The notes below the pieces were generated by a model. The model was not told the DNA's origin. It saw only the letters and a program-made list of their open reading frames with translations, and did not search any database. From assembly GCA_016789405.1 (NCBI GenBank), contig JAEUPQ010000008.1, forward strand, positions 19,046 to 83,045: a DNA stretch of 64,000 bases, given 5' to 3'. The position numbers were made by a program, and so were the translations under genes. This DNA comes from Lysobacteraceae bacterium. Lineage in GTDB: Bacteria > Pseudomonadota > Gammaproteobacteria > Xanthomonadales > Xanthomonadaceae. Positions 30,061 through 37,197 of the stretch are shown in pieces. Each line of letters opens with the position of its first letter. Position 1 is the stretch's first letter.

Positions 30061-30660
30061 TCAGGGAGATCCGGGGGGGTCATTGCCAACCAATGGGTCG
30101 CAGTGGACTTCGCGGTTGTGGACGATGTCAAAGGCGATCACGTCGATCTTGAAGTGATGATTCGGGTCGGAGTCCTGTTTCATTTCGAATGAAAGGCGAA
30201 TGGCATTGGTGCCGTCAGGGAAGTAGGTTCCGCTCTTGAACTCCGTCCAGTTGGCAATAGATTGATCGTAGTATTGGATGGCTTTGACCGGGGCCTTATC
30301 GAGGCACTTCACATCGCGAATGAAGAATCTTGGTATTTTTTCTGGCAACGCCGCATCAAAAGAATGCAAGTATATTTCGAGTATTTGCGGAGTAGATCCG
30401 CACATGAATCTGATTTCGTAAGAGCTCCATTCATATGTGATTCGATGAGGATTCGCGGAATCGTCGTAGTCAATGGTCAGTAATGCTTTGTGTTCTTGTT
30501 GATCTTTTTCCAGCCTGATTTTTTTTGGAAAAGGCTTTGGAATGGCTATCGGTGGAGGTGTTGAGAACAAGGCGTGTTTCGCGTTGAGCTCTTTGAGAAA
30601 ATTAATTGGCGAGTCATTCAGATCGTCGAGCGATTTCATCTTGAATTCGAAAGCAGGCAT
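30061..30660 (-). CDS. Small partner protein of module A, DPxVGND C-terminus
   Basis: 199 residues from ATG 30660, which has GAGGTGG eight bases upstream; the GTG at 30669 is in frame. Predicted beta-rich: ITYEWSSYEIRFMCG, ILEIYLHSFDA, AIRLSFEMKQD, HHFKIDVIAFDIV. It ends EVHCDPLVGNDPPGSP. The DP-x-VGND ending is shared with the small protein of module B (36713-37093), and the preceding ~35 residues align in pattern (L-F ... FK ... I ... DPxVGND). No signal peptide or known domain. GC content is well below the window average. 132 bp after the STAND gene, same direction. Confidence 0.75.
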   Translation of the reverse strand: MPAFEFKMKSLDDLNDSPINFLKELNAKHALFSTPPPIAIPKPFPKKIRLEKDQQEHKALLTIDYDDSANPHRITYEWSSYEIRFMCGSTPQILEIYLHSFDAALPEKIPRFFIRDVKCLDKAPVKAIQYYDQSIANWTEFKSGTYFPDGTNAIRLSFEMKQDSDPNHHFKIDVIAFDIVHNREVHCDPLVGNDPPGSP

Positions 30661-30792
30661 CTTTGCCACCTCGTTTGATTTTGAAGGTTGGGGGCAGATT
30701 GACGGTTATATTCCGTCTTCTACACCTTCTCATTCTGCATGGGCGATGATGGGATCTGTCTGGATCGGATTCGGGATCGATTGGCGATCTCG

Positions 30793-33700
30793 CTAGTCGC
30801 GACAGATGGTCAACGTGTGTGCTTGCGGTCTGGATTTTTTCAGTTTTTGTATGACTGATGGATATTCCGGGTTGGCAAAGCAAGAAGATCGAAGTTGGTC
30901 GATTGCCTTTGCAATTAATGGGTCGGTGCTTGCAGAAAGTATGGCCGCTTCGAGCCAGGGTGCCAGTATCCTTGGGTCTTTGGTTTTCTTGGCTTTTTCC
31001 TGGATGTAAAGTTCAGCTTGCCTATATGCGGCAGTTGCTTTTGCGTGTTCACCGATCGAGTGAAGCATTTTTCCCTTGGAGATCAATGCTTGGGCCAAAG
31101 CGATTGTTGCATTTTCGTTGCCTGGGTTTTCGTGTCTTATCTTCTGCAGGGTTTCGATGGGGCTTTCGAATTCGATCAAATTTCTTTCCAGAAAGGAAAT
31201 GCGTAAGCTCACTGATGCGCACAGTTGGCGCCATGATAGTGACGGCATTGTGCCTTTCCATGTGTTGCAGGCAGTGGATGTTTTCTTGTATGCGTGAATC
31301 GCATCTGATTTTTTATCAATGATGAGATTGATGTCGCCGAGCTTCATCCAGGCTGATGCCATATTGCGCTTCCATTGTAGCTTTGACGGCTGCAAAGTTG
31401 TTGAGAGTTGCAGGTTCGATAATGATGAGAGCATCAGTTTTCTTGCCTCGACGGTTCGTCCGAGGTCGATCGCGGAAATGGCTGCGATGTGTTCGATGCT
31501 AGAGAGTTGCTGAATCCATTCGATAGCGTTTGGGTTTTCTTTGATGATGGATTGCAAGTCGACGATCTGTGTTAGATATTGCTCGTATGCTTCTGTGGTT
31601 CTCCCGTTCTTCGTTAGGCACCTGCTTAGCCATGATCTAGCGACGATTTGATCGTACCTCCATATTGTCTTTTTCGGCTTTCTGGAGATTGATTCACTCA
31701 TGGATTCGATTGATGGCTGAAATTTGGCAATTGCCTCATTGCAATTGTCTGCTTCCAAGTCAAGTACTGCCATGTTTGCAGATGCAAATCCGAATTCCAT
31801 TGTCCACTCCGGCCGAGGAAATGGCTTATTGGCTAGGGTTGCTGCAATTGACTCGTATGAAGACCAGTGTCTTCTTGCGCCATCGTAATTTCCGGAGAGT
31901 CTGTTTTGCGCGCCGAGCCAGAATTCAGTCTGCCCCAATTCAAATTGAGCGTCTGGCGATTCTGTGTTCATGAGATATGCGTTCATTGCGACCTCTTTCG
32001 ACTTTTTGAACGCAGTGGTCGCTTCTTCTGATTGTCCTGCGGATGAAAGTATTTCACCTCTTGTTCGCAAGGCCCTCGAGTAGTTGATCATTTCATCTTG
32101 ACTCATGCTGGAGAAGGGTTCGGATTCGAGATAGGACAGGGATTGCGTGCTGATGCTGTCCAACGCTTGAATACTTGCCGAAGGTCTGAGTTGGTCGCTG
32201 AGCTCATCTAACATGTAGCCGACGAGTGCTATGCCCTTCTCTTTTCTGGATTCGGCTTCTTCTGTCGATTTCATTGCCATTATCGACGATGCAGTAGATG
32301 CGAACGCTAGTAATGTAAGCAACGCGATGGCCGCGTTCTTCAATAGTCTTTTCTTGGTTTCTTCGGCTCTTGAATTTTCTACGAACTCTCTTTCTTCTTG
32401 GCTTAGGTCACGATGTTCGCGTCGCTCGATTTCAAGCGCTTCTTCCAGGGGTGCCCCTGGGTTTAGAAGATGATCGTTTCGCTTTCCCTCTTCTGCCCAT
32501 CGCGCAGCTGCGCGATGCAAACGAATTCGTGCGAGAAGAATGCGGCGATTCTCTCGTGTCCACTCTGCAACGCGTGGCCATCGACGCAGGAGGGCTTCGT
32601 GGGCGACGCGATAATGTGCGCTGCCATTCTCGTGCTCGGCAACGAAGAGCCTTGCCTGGACAAAGGATTCGGCGAGCATGATGGTCGGCGGATTGAGCGT
32701 CCATCGTGGAATGCGCCGGGCGCTGATTCGATCGTCTTCCGGTTGCATGACTACCATGCGCGAAAGAAGCTCGTCGAGGCTCTTCTGGATGTCTCCTGGT
32801 AGTGCGTTGAAGATTTCCTCGGCGTGGTGGGCGAGCGCGCCTTCCAATTCGCCGATCTCGTAGTAGGCATCGAAGCACAGTTGCTTCTTTTCGTTCCTGC
32901 GTTCGTACAGCATCTGCAAGGTGTGTTGCAGCAGAGGGAGCGCGTCCGGCTGCGAAGCCGTGGCGCGGAGCAGGATGTCGTCGAGGTGGTCGCCAGATTC
33001 TGGGTGCTGCTCGAACTCCAGTCCTGCGGCGGCAGCGGGCGTCCGGATGATCTCTCCAATTTCGCCGCTGCGTGGCGTGAGGACATCGACATGTCCGTCG
33101 CCTGATTTTCTTTCGGTCATGCGAGGAAGGGCTTCGGCCAATGCCAGATAGAAATCGCCCCTGACGATCATGATCACGCAGACGTGCCTGGATTCGCACA
33201 GGTGATGCAGGAATCGATCGATCTCCGAATGTGCATCGCCGCCGTAGGATGGGTCGGCCACGAGGGCTTCTGCATGATCGATCACGAGCAGCACATGTGG
33301 GTGCGTCAATGCGGATAGTTCCCGGCTTGCGTGGCGCCGGAATGCATCCTCCAGTGTCTCGGATATCGAATCGATGTGTGCGCGCAGTGATTCAACAAGC
33401 GTTTCGACGGACTGTGGCGCGAAAATCTCGCGCGCTCCCAAGGTCCATTGCATCAAGGCCGCTGCGAGTCTGGGCAGTGCGTCATCGGGGCGTGTGCCCG
33501 CCAGATCGCAGCGTGCGACGCTGAGAGCGCACAGCCCTGCATAGCCGCCGTCCTCGGTCACCATCGGGATCGCGCCGGCGTTCAACACCGAGGTCTTGCC
33601 GCATCCGCTTGCGCCGACAACGAGGACGAGACGACGTTGCTGGTCGATCTGGCGACGCATCGCCGTGACCAGTTCAGACGTGGTGCGGCTCCGGCCCAGG

Positions 33701-34173
33701 AAAACGCTCGAGTGCTCGGAATCGAAGGCATTCAGGCCGACATAAGGACTGCCCTTGGTCCAGGTCTTCTTTCTGGGCACGATCACGCGGCGCGAATGAT
33801 CCTGGTAGACCACCCGGGCGACCAGTCTGTAGCCGCGTTTCCTGATCGTTTCGATGTATTGCGGAGATTTCAAGTCGTCGGCGAAGATTTTTCGCAGGCA
33901 GGTGATCGCTTTGTGTACCGGGTTTTCGGCCTGCGCTCCGCCTACCTGATCATGGGTTGGCGTTGGCCCGCCCATCCAGACCCTGATATAGAGATCGACT
34001 GCGCTGAGGACTTCGTTTTCCTGCGCAGCAGTGACGAGCGCAATGAGTACTTCCATGACCCTCGGCTCTACCGAGTGCTCTTGGTCGTGGATGAGGATGG
34101 CAGAACGATCGGGGTAGACCATTGCATCGCCGACGCGGAAATGCGCTTGATCTCGATACGGTTTCTTCGACAT
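30793..34173 (-). CDS. Winged-helix / nSTAND-like NTPase / TM / TPR signalling protein (module A)
   Basis: 1126 residues. OmpR/PhoB-type winged helix at about 11-120 (EPRVMEVLIAL, NPVHKAITCLRKIFADD, YIETIRKRGYRLVA); P-loop VVGASGCGKTS at about 186-195; Walker-B-like LLVIDHAEALV; MIVRGDFY, as in nSTAND1 NTPases; a transmembrane helix (AAIALLTLLAFASTASSIMAM) near residue 630; then ~480 residues of TPR-like helices. Paralogous to 37198-40536 throughout, with a 9-residue insertion in the winged helix (GGPTPTHDQ region). The 3' half (30793-32450) is clearly AT-richer than the 5' half. Inferred: a DNA-binding, NTP-dependent sensor with an extracytoplasmic TPR part. Function unproven. Confidence 0.88.
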   Translation of the reverse strand: MSKKPYRDQAHFRVGDAMVYPDRSAILIHDQEHSVEPRVMEVLIALVTAAQENEVLSAVDLYIRVWMGGPTPTHDQVGGAQAENPVHKAITCLRKIFADDLKSPQYIETIRKRGYRLVARVVYQDHSRRVIVPRKKTWTKGSPYVGLNAFDSEHSSVFLGRSRTTSELVTAMRRQIDQQRRLVLVVGASGCGKTSVLNAGAIPMVTEDGGYAGLCALSVARCDLAGTRPDDALPRLAAALMQWTLGAREIFAPQSVETLVESLRAHIDSISETLEDAFRRHASRELSALTHPHVLLVIDHAEALVADPSYGGDAHSEIDRFLHHLCESRHVCVIMIVRGDFYLALAEALPRMTERKSGDGHVDVLTPRSGEIGEIIRTPAAAAGLEFEQHPESGDHLDDILLRATASQPDALPLLQHTLQMLYERRNEKKQLCFDAYYEIGELEGALAHHAEEIFNALPGDIQKSLDELLSRMVVMQPEDDRISARRIPRWTLNPPTIMLAESFVQARLFVAEHENGSAHYRVAHEALLRRWPRVAEWTRENRRILLARIRLHRAAARWAEEGKRNDHLLNPGAPLEEALEIERREHRDLSQEEREFVENSRAEETKKRLLKNAAIALLTLLAFASTASSIMAMKSTEEAESRKEKGIALVGYMLDELSDQLRPSASIQALDSISTQSLSYLESEPFSSMSQDEMINYSRALRTRGEILSSAGQSEEATTAFKKSKEVAMNAYLMNTESPDAQFELGQTEFWLGAQNRLSGNYDGARRHWSSYESIAATLANKPFPRPEWTMEFGFASANMAVLDLEADNCNEAIAKFQPSIESMSESISRKPKKTIWRYDQIVARSWLSRCLTKNGRTTEAYEQYLTQIVDLQSIIKENPNAIEWIQQLSSIEHIAAISAIDLGRTVEARKLMLSSLSNLQLSTTLQPSKLQWKRNMASAWMKLGDINLIIDKKSDAIHAYKKTSTACNTWKGTMPSLSWRQLCASVSLRISFLERNLIEFESPIETLQKIRHENPGNENATIALAQALISKGKMLHSIGEHAKATAAYRQAELYIQEKAKKTKDPRILAPWLEAAILSASTDPLIAKAIDQLRSSCFANPEYPSVIQKLKKSRPQAHTLTICRD

Positions 34174-34246
34174 GACGGCGGTTCCGATCCAGGTGGCCGT
34201 TCAGTGCGTAATGCGCTGTCCCGCGCGCGACGCTCGCTTTTCGATT

Positions 34247-34265
34247 GTTTCAGGAGTCTTGAAAC
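34247..34265. promoter_or_regulatory. Palindrome in the 304-bp gap upstream of the module A STAND gene
   Basis: GTTTCA (34247-34252), 7-base spacer, TGAAAC (34260-34265), with flanking GAT/GATC. It lies about 75-90 bp before the STAND A start and could be its operator. Otherwise the gap 34174-34477 is GC-rich and holds no gene I can support. Confidence 0.4.
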
Positions 34266-34477
34266 GATCCATCGTGTCGCCGCCAGAGCAGGTTGCGCAG
34301 GCTGGATGCAGCCAGGCGCGTCGGCACGCACCGGGCATGCCTGCTGCCGGACTCGCGTGGAGTACACGGCCTGTAATCGATGCGTATGCGTACGGTCTGA
34401 TCCATTCCCTGCCCCCTGGCTGCGGATCGCGTGCAAGGCGAGCCTAGCAGACTCGTCGACGGCACGAGAAGAGGTAC

Positions 34478-35356
34478 TCAGGCGTGGATGAGTGCGCGCC
34501 GGTCGTCGTCGTGCAGGCCTGCGCGGATCGCGTCCGCGTAGCTGGCGGGTTCCGCGCCGTTGGCGATGATCCGTTCCAGCGACCAGATCGCGCCGCCGCC
34601 GAGACAGGCTTCGCGCGCGTGGCCGCGCAGGGATTCGCGGATCTCCTGCGGCATGTTTTCCGCCCATTCCGCGGCGATGATGAAGCCATTGGCGTCGAAG
34701 CCCGGGGCTGCGGATTCGAAGGCCCGGGCCCATTCCGCAGGTGCGTTTCCGCTGCCCTTGGCGTGGCACTGGAGATGGCATCGACGCACGCGACCGGGGT
34801 GCCGTGCATGCAGTTCGGCGAAGGCGCGTACCCAGAAGTCGCGGAACATGCTGGGACGCAATGCCAGATCGAATCCCAGTTCGACGAGCAGCGAAGCGAA
34901 GTCCACGAAAGAATCGTGGTCGTAGGTGTCTTCGCAGGAGAGTTCGATGCTGTCCAGCCAGGGCATCGCCACTCGCAGTGCAAGGAGATTGCGGCGCAGG
35001 CCGCTGCCTTCGAAACACGCGCCATGGCGCGCGTGCAGCAGCCGGATCGCGCGGAAGTCGTGGTGTCCGGCGCCGCCGAACACCAGTGCGATCCGCAGTC
35101 CGTATCGATTCGCAGCGTCGCCGAGGGACGTGAGCCATCCCGATGGTCCGAGGTAGCGATCTTCGGAAAACAGCAGCGTCTCGTTGTATCGCAGTTCGCC
35201 GGCGATCACCGTCTCTTCGTCGCGTCCGATGTGCAGCAGTCCCAGGCTCAGGGCATCGAATCCGGCCGCGCGCACGTCGTCGAGCATGCTGGCGAGCGTC
35301 TGTCGCGGGAGTGCGGGATCGAACTCCTCCTCGGCATGCAGGACGATCGCGGTCAT
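34478..35356 (-). CDS. Unknown protein of module B, possible TIM-barrel-like fold
   Basis: 292 residues. Alternating beta-strand/helix pattern (MTAIVLHAEEEFDP, GFDALSLGLLHI, GLRIALVFGGAGHHDF, LDSIELSCEDTYDHDSF, LGFDLALRPSMFRDF, ANGFIIAAEWAENM) is what a (beta/alpha)8 barrel gives, and SIELSCED is positioned like a catalytic strand of glycosidases, but no recognised active-site signature is complete. Overlaps the preceding gene by ATGA. Acidic residues are frequent at strand ends. I do not recognise the family. Confidence 0.65.
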   Translation of the reverse strand: MTAIVLHAEEEFDPALPRQTLASMLDDVRAAGFDALSLGLLHIGRDEETVIAGELRYNETLLFSEDRYLGPSGWLTSLGDAANRYGLRIALVFGGAGHHDFRAIRLLHARHGACFEGSGLRRNLLALRVAMPWLDSIELSCEDTYDHDSFVDFASLLVELGFDLALRPSMFRDFWVRAFAELHARHPGRVRRCHLQCHAKGSGNAPAEWARAFESAAPGFDANGFIIAAEWAENMPQEIRESLRGHAREACLGGGAIWSLERIIANGAEPASYADAIRAGLHDDDRRALIHA

Positions 35357-35907
35357 GCGTTGTGCTCCAGGACACTCAGGGTCGGCGTGATGCGGAAGCG
35401 CATCGCGGACTGGCCGGGGCGGATGACGTCGAACGCGATGGCATAGGTGTCGCTGCCCGGGTGGGTCGCGATGGCGGTGTAGGCGTCCGCGTTGTCCGGT
35501 GCCGGGCGAGGCTGAGCGTCCGGCGCGAACAACGCAGATGTCGTGATCGAACGGATACGCAGCACGACGTCCGATGTCGGCGAGATGTTGAACATCTCCC
35601 AGCAGATCCGACCGCCCGCGCGCACGCAGCTCGACAGCATCGAGGTGCCCTGGAGGCGGCTGCCCATGTCGCTGCGGTTGTCAGCGACATGGATGCCATC
35701 CGCCGATCCCGGGTGCAATGTGTCGGCATCCACCCAGATCCGGATGAAGGTGGTGCACTCGAAGGTGCCCACGTGCCCGGGCGCCTGGCCATCCGGGCAT
35801 ACCGCCGATGCGCGACGAAGGCGTCGACCGTGCGCGGCACGGAAGACCCGGGCGAGGGTTCGGCGGATGCGGTCGGTCGCGGGTATCGGCAGGCGGGTCG
35901 CATTCAT
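35353..35907 (-). CDS. Unknown beta-rich protein of module B, possibly AidA/PixA (inclusion body protein) like
   Basis: 184 residues. After a basic ~40-residue N-terminus comes a beta-rich domain: TTFIRIWVDADTLHP, GIHVADNRSDMGSRLQGTS, VRAGGRICWEMFNIS, VVLRIRSITTSALFAP, DTYAIAFDVIRPG, MRFRITPTLSV. The order of these blocks recalls the AidA/PixA inclusion-body family, where I have seen VD...., GD-I-W and Y-F-F segments, but I cannot confirm it. Downstream gene overlaps by ATGA. Lies 33 bp after the module B XRE gene. Confidence 0.6.
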   Translation of the reverse strand: MNATRLPIPATDRIRRTLARVFRAAHGRRLRRASAVCPDGQAPGHVGTFECTTFIRIWVDADTLHPGSADGIHVADNRSDMGSRLQGTSMLSSCVRAGGRICWEMFNISPTSDVVLRIRSITTSALFAPDAQPRPAPDNADAYTAIATHPGSDTYAIAFDVIRPGQSAMRFRITPTLSVLEHNA

Positions 35908-35940
35908 GGGCGGGTGTCCGCGTTGGAAGGGGTGTCCCGA

Positions 35941-36330
35941 TCACGCCACCAGGGGTTCCGGCGATGCGACGCGTTCCAGCGGACGGAGGATGTCGCCGAC
36001 CGGCACGTCGAAGCAGCGGGCCAGCTCGCGGGCGACGCGGTAGCGGACGGCATGCCCGGCCTCGGCGCGCTTGATGGTGGCGATCGAGACCCGGATGTTG
36101 CGACGCCAGCACTCGTCGGCCAGGTCCTGCTGGCTCATCAGGCGGGCGGTCCGCAGCCGACGGAGCATGCCGCTGTCGAGGATCACGCTGCCCGGATTCC
36201 GCCCTTCGCCGGCGATCTGGACAGGCATCTGGACGGGCAACGCGTGGAAGAGTGCGGCAGCGTCCAGCGCTGGGGTGAAGTGCGGCACGGCGGCATGCGT
36301 TTCCTGGATGGCGGAGATCGTGAGCGTCAT
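35941..36330 (-). CDS. XRE-type HTH regulator (module B)
   Basis: 129 residues; ATG 36330 has GAGGAA ten bases upstream. C-terminal HTH (MLRRLRTARLMSQQDLADEC, IRVSIATIKRAEAGHAVRYR, ARELARCFDV) is about 75% identical to the module A regulator by eye; the N-terminal ~55 residues are unrelated to it. Followed by the two unknown genes of module B. Promoter region carries the conserved 18-bp element at 36465-36482. Likely autoregulator. Confidence 0.85.
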   Translation of the reverse strand: MTLTISAIQETHAAVPHFTPALDAAALFHALPVQMPVQIAGEGRNPGSVILDSGMLRRLRTARLMSQQDLADECWRRNIRVSIATIKRAEAGHAVRYRVARELARCFDVPVGDILRPLERVASPEPLVA

Positions 36331-36464
36331 CGAAGGTTCCTCGGTGCGTGGAGCGTCAGGGGTCTGGGCGTTGCCTGCCTGTCGCGGACGGGGCTGGGTG
36401 TTCGCCTGTCCGCAGGCAGGGCCGCCAGGGCAGGGACACGGTGCCGATATCGTCAGAATTGCGC

Positions 36465-36505
36465 CTTTCGGAAACCTTACGGTTTTCAAGTGCTTGTTTA
36501 TGTTT
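36465..36505 (-). promoter_or_regulatory. Conserved element upstream of XRE gene B (in gap 36331-36712)
   Basis: CTTTCGGAAACCTTACGG (36465-36482) and GTTTATGTTT (36496-36505), matching the element before XRE gene A (15/18 and 10/10). On the minus strand a TTGAAA (36484-36489) lies directly upstream of the 18-mer, a possible -35. It is an AT-rich patch within otherwise GC-rich DNA. The remainder of the 382-bp gap has no supported gene. Confidence 0.6.
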
Positions 36506-36712
36506 GTATTTTTGTTTCTCCGGAATGGGCGCCGAAAGGTGCCGGGCAGGCAATCGAAAGGCGTGGAGGGCGTCCGAAACCTCCGGTGGAACCTCCGATG
36601 GCGACCAGAAACGACGAAGCCCGCCTCGCGGCGGGCCTGTGTGACGGCGGGATTGCAGCGGCGGAGCGGAACCGGGCGAGCCGGTCCCGCAGCCCTGACG
36701 GATGCGTCGCGA

Positions 36713-37093
36713 TCAGGTCTGACCGTCGTTGCCGACCTGGGGGTCGCCATCGAACTGCTCGTCGTCGATGTCCTCGTGGAACTTGAACTTGATGTTGCCG
36801 ACATCGTCCTTGCCGCCGAAGACGAAATCGAGGGTCAGTTCGCGGGTCGGCGGGCAGATGGCGCCCGGGGCGGGGGTGATGCTGGGCTTGGAGCCCTTCT
36901 TGACCGAGTAGCTGTACTTGCTGATCTCGAAGCCCGGGGTCACGACCTGGAACACGTAGGTGCCCTGCTGGGTGCCCTTCGGGAATTGATACCCCTCGCT
37001 GCCCGGGGGCGGGTTGTAGGTGGCGTGGTACTTGCCGTTCTTGTCCGGGCCGGTGATGGTGATCTGGATGGGATTCGGGACAGTGCTGCTCAT
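36713..37093 (-). CDS. Small partner protein of module B, DPxVGND C-terminus
   Basis: 126 residues from ATG 37093 (GGAG 11 bases upstream; ATG 37135 also in frame). Ig-like or beta-sandwich pattern: PIQITITGPDKNGKYHATYN, GTYVFQVVTPGFEISKYSY, ELTLDFVFGGKDDVGNIKFKFHED. Ends DGDPQVGNDGQT, sharing DP-x-VGND with the small protein of module A. Overall identity outside the tail is low. No signal peptide. It follows the STAND B stop by 104 bp, the same relative position as in module A. Confidence 0.75.
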   Translation of the reverse strand: MSSTVPNPIQITITGPDKNGKYHATYNPPPGSEGYQFPKGTQQGTYVFQVVTPGFEISKYSYSVKKGSKPSITPAPGAICPPTRELTLDFVFGGKDDVGNIKFKFHEDIDDEQFDGDPQVGNDGQT

Positions 37094-37197
37094 CGGACTG
37101 GGTTCTCCATGGTGATCGTCGCTCGAAGTGGACATTCCGCCCACGAAGTGTAGGCGGTGCAGGGGATGGCGGGCAGCACACTTCGGAATCAGTTGCG

